Assembly (NCBI GenBank): GCA_020251025.1
Contig: JADCDI010000001.1
Location: forward strand, 1-64,000
Length of the DNA: 64,000 nucleotides
From: Rhodobacter sp.
GTDB taxonomy: Bacteria > Pseudomonadota > Alphaproteobacteria > Rhodobacterales > Rhodobacteraceae
Reading direction: 5' to 3'
Shown: positions 10,067-19,192 of the stretch, piece by piece
Numbering within the stretch: the stretch's first letter is position 1
Layout of the letters: each line of letters opens with the position of its first letter
Position numbers and translations under genes: made by a program
Notes under the pieces: generated by a model
What the model was told of the DNA's origin: nothing
Databases searched by the model: none
Seen by the model: only the letters and a program-made list of their open reading frames with translations

Positions 10067-10327
10067 GGGTACGCAAAGACCACGGCCCTGCGCGACGGGG
10101 GCCAAGGCGGCAACCGGCCCGGCGGCCATGCGGGGCACGGTCGCGACGGAAAAGCGGGCCTGCCCCATGACCGCTTTCGATCCGGCATGCCCGGCCTGCC
10201 CCCCTGGCCGCCGGCACGGCCCGCGCAAGGCACCGGCCCGGCGGGTTGCCCTTGCAGTCGGGGCGATTGCGGCTAGCTTCGGCACCGGCGCGCAGGGGCG
10301 CTGGCACCAGCGGGCAAGGGGCCGGGC

Positions 10328-11215
10328 ATGGGGTTCGACAACTGGGATGAAATCCGCACGGCCTTTCATGTGGCCCGCCTTGGCACGGTTTCGGGTGCCG
10401 CCGAAGCGCTGGGCGTGCATCATGCAACCGTGATCCGCCATATCGACGCGCTGGAAAAACGGCTGGGAACAAAGCTGTTTCAGCGCCATGCCCGCGGCTA
10501 CACCCCGACCGAGGCCGGCCGGGACCTGCAGGCGGTCGCCCTGGCCACGGAAGACCAGTTCAGCCAGCTGGCCGGCCGCATCCGGGGCCAGGTCGATACG
10601 GTGACGGGCGAGCTTCTTGTCACCTCCATCGCCGGCGTCGCACCGCTTCTGGCCCCTGTCTTTGTCTCGTTCCAGGCGGCACATCCCGGCGTCAGGGTCT
10701 GCTTCATGGCAGACACCCGGGTGTTCCGGCTGGAATATGGCGAGGCGCATGTCGCCCTGCGTGCGGGGGCCATTCCCGAAGAGCCCGACAATATCGTCCA
10801 GCCGCTGGCGCGGATGCGCGCCGGTCTTTACGCCGCAAGGGCCTATGTCCGGGCCCATGGTGCCCCGGCCGGCGAGGCCGGTTTCGCCGGGCACCGCTTT
10901 GTGACGGTACATGGCGAGGCGCGGCGCGCACCGTTCCACCGCTGGCTGCGCGACCGGGTCAGCGACGAGGCTTTCAGCTTTGTCACTTCGGACAGCACAA
11001 CGATGGCCGCCGCGATCCGCGCCGGGGCGGGGATCGGATTTCTGACCGCTCACGAGGCACAGAACGACCCGGACCTGATCGAGATCATGCCGTCGCGACC
11101 CGAGTGGGACGTCCCGCTTTGGCTGGTGACCCATGTCGATCTTCACCGCACACCCAAGGTGCAGGCCTTTGTCGCGCACATCAAGGAAGCTGCCAGAAGC
11201 TGGGACGCGCCTTGA
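10328..11215 (+). CDS. LysR family transcriptional regulator
   Basis: A 295-residue LysR-type regulator. The N-terminal winged helix-turn-helix covers about residues 5-64 (AFHVARLGTVSGAAEALGVHHATVIRHIDALEKRLGTKLF broken here as a description; key part GAAEALGVHHATV), and the C-terminal periplasmic-binding-like effector domain follows from about residue 90. There is no divergent neighbour that would name its target; the gene before it is the glycosyltransferase on the same strand, 260 bp away. The substitution of the usual SR in the HTH by HH (GVHHATV) is slightly unusual but occurs in the family. Confidence 0.9.
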   Translation: MGFDNWDEIRTAFHVARLGTVSGAAEALGVHHATVIRHIDALEKRLGTKLFQRHARGYTPTEAGRDLQAVALATEDQFSQLAGRIRGQVDTVTGELLVTSIAGVAPLLAPVFVSFQAAHPGVRVCFMADTRVFRLEYGEAHVALRAGAIPEEPDNIVQPLARMRAGLYAARAYVRAHGAPAGEAGFAGHRFVTVHGEARRAPFHRWLRDRVSDEAFSFVTSDSTTMAAAIRAGAGIGFLTAHEAQNDPDLIEIMPSRPEWDVPLWLVTHVDLHRTPKVQAFVAHIKEAARSWDAP

Positions 11216-11436
11216 CCGGCCGGGGTGGGGCCAGGGGCGGGCATCTGGCGATGCGCGCCATTTCGGCGCTGACGCTGCCGGGCGCCGGCCGCTCCGCTTC
11301 GGGCAATGCAATCCGGGTCGGGGCACCGCATCCTCGATACACTGCTTGATGAACAAGGCGACTTGCCTGTCAGAGAGCCGGCCCGGCAGGGCGCTGAAAC
11401 AGCAGCCCGACCGCCTGCCTGCCGGGAAACTCTTCC

Positions 11437-11995
11437 CGGTCCGGGGACAGGGATTGCCCCTTTCGGGCAGGACCCCGGAAACGCAGGTCGCGTTTCCTGT
11501 TCCCGCCCGGAACGGCGAAAGCGTTATCACCGCTTCAATGGCAGGGGCCATCGCCCATGCCACAGTGCAGCGCCGGGATCAGGACCGGCCGGGGGCCCAA
11601 AGCCCCCGGCCAGCGCCCGCCCCGCCCACGGCGGGCGCTTCGCCCCCGCCGGGTCGGGCGCTGGGCTATGTGTTTCCCGGACCGACCGGTCTACGGGGCA
11701 CCGTCGCGCGCGGGCGGGGGAAACGCGATGCGTTTCCTGTTCCCGCCCGGACGGGCGAAGGCGCTGCCCCCGCCTCTCTGGCAGGGGCCATCGCCCCTGC
11801 CACAGCGCTGCGCCGGGATCAGGACCGGCCGGGGGCCTAAAGCCCCCTGCCAGCGCCCGCCCCGCCCCCGGCGGGCGCTTCGCCCCCGCCGGGTCGGGCG
11901 CTGGCCTCTGTCCCTCCCGGACCCGCTGGTCTACAGGGCACCGTCCCGCGCGGGCGGGGTAAACGCGGGTTGCGTTTCCTGATCCCGCCCTGCAG
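11437..11995 (-). repeat. Inverted tandem copies of the GC-rich hairpin repeat
   Basis: Two complete units and a partial third in the orientation opposite to 1-440, with a period of about 240 bp (CCATCGCCC hairpins at 11540-11561 and 11780-11801). The units fill most of the 970-bp gap between the LysR gene and the importer ATPase gene (11216-12188). The remaining flanks, 11216-11436 and 11996-12188, show no recognisable gene. Confidence 0.78.
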
Positions 11996-12188
11996 GCGGA
12001 CCGGCTGCATTTTCTGCACCCTGCCAGATCTGCAAGGCTTCAGCCCGCTGTCTGCGGCCAGAAAGATACGGCCCCCCTGTGCTGCCGCCTGCACGCGCTG
12101 AAGGACATACCGCCTGGCGCACCAGCTTGCCCGACCACACGGATCAATCCGGCAGACCTGCCGCAGCCCAAGCCGCCGGATTTCCGCA

Positions 12189-13259
12189 TCACCTTATCCG
12201 TTGTCCGGCCTGATCGAAGAAAAGCAGGTCTTCTGTCCGGAAGCGCGCTTCAAGCTTTTGGCCAGGGGCCAGTTCGCGTCCATTGTCCACAAGCGCCGTC
12301 AGAAGCCGTGCGGACCCCGCAGGGCGGGCATGGACAAGAGAGTCCGAGCCGAAATGCTCAACGATCTCGACCGTCACTTCCAGTGACTGGTCCCCGGTAC
12401 GCCCCAGGACCTGCGGTCGCAGGCCAACGGTCACCCCGGCCCCTTCGGCAAGGGCCAATCCAGGCTCCGGACATCTGATCTTTTGCCCGTCGCATTCAGA
12501 GAGCATCAGATATCCGCCCTGCAGACGGGCGGTCAGAAAGTTCATCTTCGGGCTGCCGATGAAGCCTGCGACAAATACGGTGTCGGGATCGTCGTAAAGC
12601 TGCAGCGGGCTGCCCATCTGTTCGATCCTGCCGTCACGCAGGACGACGATCTTTGTGGCAAGCGTCATCGCTTCGACCTGGTCATGGGTCACGTAGATGA
12701 TTGTTGCGCCAAGGTTCTTGTGCAACCGGGCAATCTCCACCCGCATGTGGACACGCAGGTCAGCGTCAAGGTTGGACAGGGGTTCGTCAAAAAGAAACAG
12801 CTTCGGGGCTTTCACGATGGCCCGGCCGATGGCGACACGCTGGCGCTGGCCGCCGGACAGCGTTGCGGGTTTGCGGTCAAGCCAGGGTTCAAGCTGCAGG
12901 ATACGGGCGGCTTCGGCGACTTTGGCGGCGACCTCAGGCTCGGGCCGCTTGGCAGTGCGCAGGGCGAAGGCAATGTTGTCGCGCACCGACATATGCGGAT
13001 AAAGCGCATAGGTCTGAAAGACCATCGCCAGATCACGGTCATAGGCCGGGGCATCGGTCACATCCCGGCCATCGACGAAGATGCGGCCTGAATCTGCGGA
13101 TTCCAACCCGGCGATCAACCGCAGAAGGGTGGATTTTCCGCAGCCCGACGGTCCGACGAACACGCAGAATGCGCCGTCATCGACCACCAGCGACACGTCG
13201 CGCGTCACGATCTGTCCGGAAAAGCGCTTGGTCAGGTTTTCGATGCGAAGCTGCGCCAT
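12189..13259 (-). CDS. Sugar ABC importer ATPase, UgpC/MalK family
   Basis: ATPase of 356 residues for a CUT1-type carbohydrate importer. Walker A GPSGCGKS is at 36-43, the signature LSGGQRQ at 135-141, Walker B LFLFDE at 155-160, and a C-terminal TOBE/OB regulatory domain (from about residue 240) is present as in MalK/UgpC. It closes the operon nanE-ROK fusion, binding protein, two permeases, ATPase; 3 bp separate it from the permease gene. Such ATPases can serve several importers. Confidence 0.93.
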   Translation of the reverse strand: MAQLRIENLTKRFSGQIVTRDVSLVVDDGAFCVFVGPSGCGKSTLLRLIAGLESADSGRIFVDGRDVTDAPAYDRDLAMVFQTYALYPHMSVRDNIAFALRTAKRPEPEVAAKVAEAARILQLEPWLDRKPATLSGGQRQRVAIGRAIVKAPKLFLFDEPLSNLDADLRVHMRVEIARLHKNLGATIIYVTHDQVEAMTLATKIVVLRDGRIEQMGSPLQLYDDPDTVFVAGFIGSPKMNFLTARLQGGYLMLSECDGQKIRCPEPGLALAEGAGVTVGLRPQVLGRTGDQSLEVTVEIVEHFGSDSLVHARPAGSARLLTALVDNGRELAPGQKLEARFRTEDLLFFDQAGQRIR

Positions 13260-13262
13260 GTT

Positions 13263-14090
13263 CTATCCCTTGACCGCCCCTGCAACCATCGAGCCGCTGA
13301 TCCGTCGGTACATCACAAGGCCCAGTACCAGCGGGGGCAGCGCGGCCACAACCATCACAGCCGCTGCGGTACCCCATTGGACTCCGCCGCCCGAGGTCGC
13401 AAAGAAGAACGAGGCCCCGACCGTCATCGGCACGGCATCGCGGGTGGTCAGAATCAGGCCGAACAGAAACTCGTTCCATGCCGTGATGAAACCGAAAACG
13501 AAGGTGGTGATCAGCGCGGGACGACACAGCGGCAGGACGACCTTGATCAAAAGCCGCGGCACTCGGGCACCGTCCATATATGCCGCCTCTTCGATCTCGG
13601 CCGGAATTTCGGCCACGGCGTTGACCAGCATCAGCAGCGCAAGAGGCAGATTGACGACGGCCAGGATCAGGCCCAGCCCCAGTCTGGTATCCAGCAGGCC
13701 GATGACCGAGTACATCATGTAAAGCGGGATGGCAAAGATGATCAGCGGCAGCGCGCGCAGGTTCACCACCAGCGGAAACAGCACGCCGCGACCGGTGCCG
13801 CGCCGCACCATCGCCCAGGCCAGCGGAAAGGCCACGATCATCGGCAGCAGGGCCCCGATCAGGGCGGCGACAGAGGAATTCCACAGATAGTGGTAGACAT
13901 TCAAACGGTCGCTGACCGTCAGGACCGTGGCAAAGTTCTCCAGCGTCGGGGCCTTGATCCACAGCGAGGGGTTCCGCGACACCTCGCCCGGCGGCTTGAA
14001 GGCGGTGATCAGGGTGGCCAGCACGGGGAAGTTCATCGCGAAAGCTGCGATGGCAAAGACGATCCAGCGCAGGGTCAGGCGCGGCTTCAT
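13263..14090 (-). CDS. Sugar ABC importer permease, MalG-like
   Basis: Inner-membrane permease of 275 residues with six predicted membrane helices and the EAA loop at EIEEAAYMDGARVPRLLIKV (about residues 180-199), which contacts the ATPase. The start overlaps the preceding permease gene by 4 bp (ATGA). It belongs to the CUT1 family, with its MalF-like partner upstream. Confidence 0.92.
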   Translation of the reverse strand: MKPRLTLRWIVFAIAAFAMNFPVLATLITAFKPPGEVSRNPSLWIKAPTLENFATVLTVSDRLNVYHYLWNSSVAALIGALLPMIVAFPLAWAMVRRGTGRGVLFPLVVNLRALPLIIFAIPLYMMYSVIGLLDTRLGLGLILAVVNLPLALLMLVNAVAEIPAEIEEAAYMDGARVPRLLIKVVLPLCRPALITTFVFGFITAWNEFLFGLILTTRDAVPMTVGASFFFATSGGGVQWGTAAAVMVVAALPPLVLGLVMYRRISGSMVAGAVKG

Positions 14091-14953
14091 GGTGCCCGCC
14101 CCCGCAGCAGCCGCTGCGCAACGGAAAGAAGCACAAAGGCCGTGGCAAAAAGAAGGATGGCGGCCGCCAGTGCCTTGCCGATCTCGCCCCGGCGCAGAAA
14201 GCTTTCATAGATGTAGATCGATATCGAGGTGGTGGACCCGCCCGGACCCGCGCCGACAAGGGTGTAGATGTTGTCGAAAACCCGGAACCCGTCGATGAAT
14301 CTGATGAAAAGCGCCACGAAGACCGTGGGCATCATCAGCGGCAGTTCGATCTTCCAGAACAGCCGCCAGGGCCGGGTGCCGTCAACCGCCGCCGCCTCTC
14401 GCAGGTCTTGCGGGATTGACTGGCAGGCGGTCAGGAACAGAAGGAAAGCGAAGGGAGTCCATTGCAGCGTCTCGGCCACGACAACGGTCTTGAACACGTT
14501 TGCCGGGCCAAGGAACGACGGGGACCAGCCAAACCAGCTGTAAAGGTAATGGGGAACAGGACCTGCGAATTCGTGTAGGACCAGCCGATACATCAGACCC
14601 ATCATCGCCGGGGCCACAATCATCGGGATGATCAGGATGGCAACCGTCCAGCCATGCGCCCGGGCCAGGGGTGCCAGATAGACCGCAAGGGCCAGGCCCA
14701 GCCCGCATTGCAAAAGCGCCGTGATCGCCCCGAAGCGCAGGGAAAACCAGGCCGCCTGCCAGAAAGTCGGGTCGGCAGTAGCATCCCGGAAGTTCTTCAA
14801 CCCCGAGAATTGTGGTGCGGTCAGCGTCTGAAAGCCGGTTTCGGAAAAGCCGTAGACCAGGCTCAGCACGGTCGGAAAACCAAGAACTGCCAGCAGGAAC
14901 AGCACCAGGGGCCCGGCAAGCAGGGCGTTTTCGACAGATCGTCCCGGCGTCAT
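14087..14953 (-). CDS. Sugar ABC importer permease, MalF-like
   Basis: Permease of 288 residues with six membrane helices and an EAA loop (DLREAAAVDGTRPWRLFWKI). The frame is open from 15010, but the ATG at 14953 is chosen because GAGGAG lies 6-7 bases before it and the extension would overlap the preceding gene region. It pairs with the MalG-like permease that follows with a 4-bp overlap. Confidence 0.92.
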   Translation of the reverse strand: MTPGRSVENALLAGPLVLFLLAVLGFPTVLSLVYGFSETGFQTLTAPQFSGLKNFRDATADPTFWQAAWFSLRFGAITALLQCGLGLALAVYLAPLARAHGWTVAILIIPMIVAPAMMGLMYRLVLHEFAGPVPHYLYSWFGWSPSFLGPANVFKTVVVAETLQWTPFAFLLFLTACQSIPQDLREAAAVDGTRPWRLFWKIELPLMMPTVFVALFIRFIDGFRVFDNIYTLVGAGPGGSTTSISIYIYESFLRRGEIGKALAAAILLFATAFVLLSVAQRLLRGRAP

Positions 14954-15006
14954 GTCCACTCCTCGGGTCAGGCACGGGCAGATCATGCCGCCCGTGCCCG
15001 CTGCTG

Positions 15007-16311
15007 TCACTTCAGCAGATCCGTCATCGCTGCGGCGGTGTTCTTCAGCGCCGTGTCCAGATCCTGGGTACCCGCCCAGTAGCCGGTGAACTCCTTGGCC
15101 TGCGCTTCATAGACCGACAGCGCATTTTCCGAAGTGCCGCCGTTCATCACAAAGCCGTAGGTCGAGGCATATTCACCGACCTGAACCAGATCGGGCCGGT
15201 CAGCCACCAGCTTGGCCGCCGTTTCTGACGCAAGGCCCGGCGCACCGCCCGCCTTGGCGTAGGCAAGGGCGGCCTCTTCGGTGGACAGCCACTGCAGGAA
15301 GGCAATCGCACCATCCTTGTTTTCGGCGGCCTTGTTCAGACCAAGGCCCAGCCCATGAATATGGGTAAAGCGCCCGTCCGGACCGGCAGGCGGCGCGGTG
15401 GTCCCCGTCGCGGCCTGCGCCGCGGTCAACTCGCCCGCCGCCGCGTTCCATTGCACCATGGCCGCCACCTGGCCGGATGCATAGGCCGCATTCGCCTCGG
15501 CATATTCATAGGATGTGGAATCGGGCGGGGTCGCGCCAAGGTCAAACAGCATCTTGGCCTGCGACAGCGCGGTGCGGAAGGCCTCGCTGTCGACGGTGAT
15601 CGCGCCCGTGTCATCCATCCAGTTGCCGCCATAGCTGCGCGGCCAGGAATGGAACACCATCATGTTGAACAACAGGTTCTTGGCCTGGATCACCGTGCCA
15701 TAGCGGGTGGGGCTTTCGGGGTTGATCGACTGGGTGAAGTAAAGCGCGTTGGCAACGAAATCCTCCCAGGTCCAGTCGGCGGGGGCTTTGGGTTCCAGCG
15801 CTTTGCCAAGATGTTTCATCGCAATTTCCGAATACTTCGCCTTTGCGGCGTCATCGGCCAGAAGCGCGTCGATCAGGTCGGTGCGATAGTAAAGAAAGTG
15901 CAGCGACAGGTCGGTTGGCACGCCATACTGCTGACCGTCGAACTGCATGGTCTTGAGGACCGTATCGCCAAAGACGGCCCCGGCCTGGTCAGAAAGGGTG
16001 ACCGGTTCCATGAACGGCGCATAGCGCCCGATCGAATAGGTGGCGATCAGGTTGATGTCAAAGGCGGTGCTGCCTGCGGCAAGGTCGACCTGAAGCTTGT
16101 CGAAGAAACCGTCGCGCGAGGTGAACAGCAGTTCAACCTTGTTTTCCTCTGCAAGATCTGCCTTGGCGTTGTAAAGTTCGGTCACGGCACGCAGGGCCGC
16201 TTCTTCGGGGCCGCCGGGCCAGCCGAGTACGGTCACTTCGGCATTGGCGGCACCGCCTGCTGCAAGTGCCAGCGCTGCGGCACCGGCGCGGAGACAGGTC
16301 CTGAAGGTCAT
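15007..16311 (-). CDS. Periplasmic sugar-binding protein, family 1
   Basis: Secreted solute-binding protein of 434 residues. A Sec signal peptide ends near residue 24 (GGAANA-EV). The mature part has the layout of family 1 extracellular sugar-binding proteins ([11 protein letters not shown]-like ligand cleft and a Trp-rich C-terminal half). A strong GAGAGGAAAA site precedes the ATG, which overlaps the stop of the NanE-ROK gene by 4 bp. From the operon, the ligand is probably N-acetylmannosamine, a sialic acid or a related amino sugar; this is inference. Confidence 0.9.
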   Translation of the reverse strand: MTFRTCLRAGAAALALAAGGAANAEVTVLGWPGGPEEAALRAVTELYNAKADLAEENKVELLFTSRDGFFDKLQVDLAAGSTAFDINLIATYSIGRYAPFMEPVTLSDQAGAVFGDTVLKTMQFDGQQYGVPTDLSLHFLYYRTDLIDALLADDAAKAKYSEIAMKHLGKALEPKAPADWTWEDFVANALYFTQSINPESPTRYGTVIQAKNLLFNMMVFHSWPRSYGGNWMDDTGAITVDSEAFRTALSQAKMLFDLGATPPDSTSYEYAEANAAYASGQVAAMVQWNAAAGELTAAQAATGTTAPPAGPDGRFTHIHGLGLGLNKAAENKDGAIAFLQWLSTEEAALAYAKAGGAPGLASETAAKLVADRPDLVQVGEYASTYGFVMNGGTSENALSVYEAQAKEFTGYWAGTQDLDTALKNTAAAMTDLLK

Positions 16312-17873
16312 GGGTTTTCCTCTCTGTTTGGTTGTCTTTGTCTTGAAAGATCGGCAATTCCGATGACGCCGGCATCCCTGCCAAGCGCTGCGGAGCGCAG
16401 TGTGGGGCGCACCAAAGGCTGCAGATGCGCCACCGCCCGGGCCACACGATCGATGTAGCCGGAAGCCAACCCGACACCACCGCCGATCACGGTGAAGCGC
16501 GGATCGAACATCAGTTGAAGGTCGTGGGCCAGCCGGGCAACCCGGCGCGCCGACGTCTCGATCACGGCATCGGCGGCGGCATTGCCGGCGGCGGCCGCCG
16601 CAAAGACCGCGCGCGCATCCGGCGGCAGACCAAGCCGCGCCCCCTCGGCAGCAATCCAGCGGCCCGAGGCACCATCTTCGAACCTGGTCCCGTCGCCCTC
16701 CGGCAGGGGCATGACCTGCCCGAAATGGCCCGCCACCCCGCCGCGCCCCTGCAGCAGACGACCGTTGGCAACGACCCCGCCGCCAACCCCTGTCGAGACG
16801 GTCAGGAAGACAACATCCTTGCCCTCGCCGGCGCCATGGGCAAATTCGCCCCAGGCCGCAGCCTGCGCGTCATTTGCCAGCGCCACCGGCACGCCCAAAG
16901 CCGTGCTTGCCGCCCGGTGCAAAGGAAAGCGTCCTTCGAAGGCCAGGGTCCCCGGATTGAGGGCGCGCCAGTGGTTGTCCTTGATCAGGCCGGTGACCGT
17001 CACGCCCGCGCTGGCGAAGCGCCCGGTCCAGGGCCGGGCAAGGTCGGCCATCTGGCGCACCCAGGCCTCGGGTCCGGCATCACGGTCGGTTGCAGCTTCG
17101 ATCCGGTCAAGCACCGTCGCCCCCTGAACCAGGGCCACCAGCAGCTTGGATCCTCCCAGATCAACGGCCAGCGACGGCGCATCCTGCGTTCCTTTTGGCG
17201 CAGCACCTGCTGCCGCGAGGGCATCGGCGAACCATCCGGTCACATGTTCGGTGCGGGTAATGGCGGACCCCACGACAACGGCGTCCGCACCCGCCTGAAC
17301 GGCCCGCGCCGCCAGGGCAGGGCTGTGATAGCGCCCTTCGGCAATCACGAAACCACCGGTCTTGCGCAGGGCTGTCACCAGATGCAGGTCCGGTGCCTCC
17401 GGAACCGGCCCGCCGGTATAGCCGGACAGGGTGGAGCCAAGCACCGCAACCCCCAGCCCATGGGCAGCGATGCCATCCTCGGGAAACGCGCAATCGGCCA
17501 TTGCAAGGCACCCCGCGCCGTGGATCGCCGCCACAAGGCCGGCCCGGGGCACCGGACGATCACGGTCCGTCGCGTCAAAGGCGATGATGTCTGCGCCCGC
17601 CTCCGCCAGGGCCAGCACGTCTTCCTGCAAAGGCGTGATCCGCACGAAACTGCCCGGCACGTCGCGCTTGACCAGGCCGATGATGGGCACCGGGGTCAGC
17701 TTTCGCACCGCCCGCAGGTTTTCGGTACCTTCGATGCGCAATCCGGCAGCCCCGCCGGCCAAAGCGGCCAGAGCGAATGCGGCCACAATCTCGGGCCGGT
17801 CCATCGGCCCTCCGGGCACCGGCTGGCACGAAACGACAAGCCCGCCGCGCAATCTGTCAAGAAGTCCCGGCAT
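16308..17873 (-). CDS. nanEK: Fusion of N-acetylmannosamine-6-phosphate 2-epimerase (NanE) and a ROK-family kinase
   Basis: Bifunctional protein of 521 residues. Residues 1 to about 222 are a NanE TIM barrel ([14 protein letters not shown], the catalytic Lys in GLVKRDVP at 69, AEGRYHSP at 178-185), converting ManNAc-6-P to GlcNAc-6-P. From about 234 a ROK kinase follows (DLGGSK at 238-243, ND at 334-335, STGVGGG at 360-366), expected to phosphorylate ManNAc. The ROK zinc motif CxCGxxGC after GHFGQ is absent: that place reads [11 protein letters not shown]. The ATG at 17873 with AGGGGGAA in front was chosen over the longer frame to 17951. It heads the importer operon. No NanA lyase is in the window. 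Confidence 0.88.
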   Translation of the reverse strand: MPGLLDRLRGGLVVSCQPVPGGPMDRPEIVAAFALAALAGGAAGLRIEGTENLRAVRKLTPVPIIGLVKRDVPGSFVRITPLQEDVLALAEAGADIIAFDATDRDRPVPRAGLVAAIHGAGCLAMADCAFPEDGIAAHGLGVAVLGSTLSGYTGGPVPEAPDLHLVTALRKTGGFVIAEGRYHSPALAARAVQAGADAVVVGSAITRTEHVTGWFADALAAAGAAPKGTQDAPSLAVDLGGSKLLVALVQGATVLDRIEAATDRDAGPEAWVRQMADLARPWTGRFASAGVTVTGLIKDNHWRALNPGTLAFEGRFPLHRAASTALGVPVALANDAQAAAWGEFAHGAGEGKDVVFLTVSTGVGGGVVANGRLLQGRGGVAGHFGQVMPLPEGDGTRFEDGASGRWIAAEGARLGLPPDARAVFAAAAAGNAAADAVIETSARRVARLAHDLQLMFDPRFTVIGGGVGLASGYIDRVARAVAHLQPLVRPTLRSAALGRDAGVIGIADLSRQRQPNREENP

Positions 17874-17910
17874 GATTCCCCCTGCTTGCGCAAGGGTGCT
17901 GTCCGGCTGG

Positions 17911-17942
17911 CCGTTATGCAACAGAAACCCAACGGTTATGCA
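17911..17942 (-). promoter_or_regulatory. Pair of 10-bp direct repeats upstream of nanEK, possible operator
   Basis: On the minus strand TGCATAACSG occurs twice with a spacing of exactly 22 bp (17933-17942 and 17911-17920), about 40-70 bases before the nanEK start. Two helical turns between identical half sites suggest a protein-binding site. No regulator gene is adjacent, so the assignment is tentative. Confidence 0.4.
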
Positions 17943-18118
17943 CCGCTTCACCCGGAAAGCCCAAGCGGGCGCAACACATCATCCGGTTCGCACTGGCACC
18001 AGAGGTTGTGGCAGCTTTCTGCGGCATTCCCGCGCGTCACGTTGATGCCGGGCAGGGCGATCCGTTTCCATCCGGCCAGGGCGGGCGGCATGTACCTGGA
18101 TTCCGGCGCGGCTGGCCT

Positions 18119-18326
18119 GCAACGACTTGGCAAGGGCGATGCAACCAGGACGACCTTGGTCACGACACCCTTTTCCTTAAGGCGGATCGTATCTTTCAGC
18201 GCGATCACGCCGAAGGGGTTCATGCCCGTCCCGGCTTTCGCCGGATCAACCCCCCTGCCGGTCTGCCCTGTCGCGCCCCGTCACGTTGCAGCCGATCACC
18301 CGTCTGGCCGGGACCAGGGGTTTTAT
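18119..18326 (-). pseudogene. Relic of the N-terminus of electron transfer flavoprotein beta subunit (etfB)
   Basis: From 18326 the minus strand reads KPLVPARRVIGCNV, close to the EtfB start MKVLVPVKRVIDYNV. The frame ends at a TGA, and after a shift MNPFGVIALKDTIRLKEKG follows from 18223, close to the EtfB segment MNPFDEIAVEEAIRLKEKG, in the right order and at nearly the right distance. After KVVLVAS the resemblance is lost. About 70 residues of a protein normally near 250 remain, with a frame break and no start. The piece lies between the nan operon and an operon that contains an acyl-CoA dehydrogenase, an enzyme class that needs ETF. Confidence 0.6.
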
Positions 18327-18342
18327 CCCCTGTCCCTTGAAG

Positions 18343-19191
18343 TCAGCAAAACTGCCGGAAGCGCCCGGCGATGACATCCAGCACCTCGGCCGGATCGCGC
18401 GTCCACCAATCCCTGGCCGAAAAGATCTCGACCTCGCAAAACCCGTCATAGGTGGCCCCTTCTTCCACGGCCTGCCGGATCGCGCGCAGGTCGGCGACAC
18501 CGTCGCCCATCATGCCCCGGTCTAGCAGCATGTGACGCGTGTTTTCCAGCCAGTCGCAAAGGTGGTAGCCCAGCACCCTGCCCTTCGCGGCGGCCAGGCT
18601 CCCGGCCAGGGTCCTGTCCCACCAGACGTGATAGACATCGACAGCGATCCCGACGTTCGGTGCGCCCACCGCTTCGGCCATCGCCAGCGCATCTGCCACG
18701 GTAAACAGGCAGGTCCGGTTGCCGCCGAACATCGGGTTCAGCGGCTCCAGCGCCAGCGCGACACCCCGTTCGGCGGCATAAGGGGCAAGCCGCGCCACCC
18801 GGTCGGCCAGACGCTTCTGCGTCTCGGCCACCCCCTTTGTGCCGGGCTCGGTGCCGCCTGTGACGATGGTCAGGACCGGCGCGCCAAGACCCGCCGCCAT
18901 GTCGATGCTCGCGCGCGCCTCGTCATCCGTTGCGGGTGCCTCGCGCCCCACGAGGAAGGGCGTGCGACACAGGCCCGCAACCTGCATTCCGGCGGCCCGC
19001 ACGCGATTGCCGATCCCGACCGCCCGCGTTCCGATCTCGCGCCGCCAGAACACGATCCCGCCATAGCCGCGCGCCGCGCAGGCATCGATCACGCGTTCGG
19101 GCGACCATCCGGCCCCGGCCCCGTCCAGGTTGTGGCCCAGGCTTGCCGTGTTCAGGGCCAGGGCCGGGTGGCCCTTCGTGAAATCCCTCAC
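18343..19191 (-). CDS. Sugar phosphate isomerase/epimerase family TIM-barrel protein
   Basis: AP-endonuclease-2-like TIM barrel (xylose isomerase-like) of about 282 residues. Metal-ligand candidates are the Glu of LALEPLNP, the Asp of IAVDVYHVWW, the His of GYHLCDW and the Glu of FCEVEIFS, in the order seen in this family. Members act as isomerases, epimerases or dehydratases on sugars and cyclitol acids. A GTG at 19191, just after the stop of the DUF993 gene, is taken as start; a TTG at 19212 would give a 7-residue longer product overlapping that gene. Last gene of the operon acyl-CoA dehydrogenase, SDR, DUF993, isomerase. Confidence 0.8.
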   Translation of the reverse strand: MRDFTKGHPALALNTASLGHNLDGAGAGWSPERVIDACAARGYGGIVFWRREIGTRAVGIGNRVRAAGMQVAGLCRTPFLVGREAPATDDEARASIDMAAGLGAPVLTIVTGGTEPGTKGVAETQKRLADRVARLAPYAAERGVALALEPLNPMFGGNRTCLFTVADALAMAEAVGAPNVGIAVDVYHVWWDRTLAGSLAAAKGRVLGYHLCDWLENTRHMLLDRGMMGDGVADLRAIRQAVEEGATYDGFCEVEIFSARDWWTRDPAEVLDVIAGRFRQFC

Positions 19192-19192
19192 C

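Noticed and set aside
17948-18118. Downstream part of the open frame at 17948-18223 as more of EtfB or as a separate gene
   Set aside because: The resemblance to EtfB ends after about 18119 and the remaining residues match nothing that I recognise.
16425-18374. Plus-strand open frame of 649 codons
   Set aside because: Antisense to the NanE-ROK gene, without a domain; an effect of codon bias in GC-rich genes.
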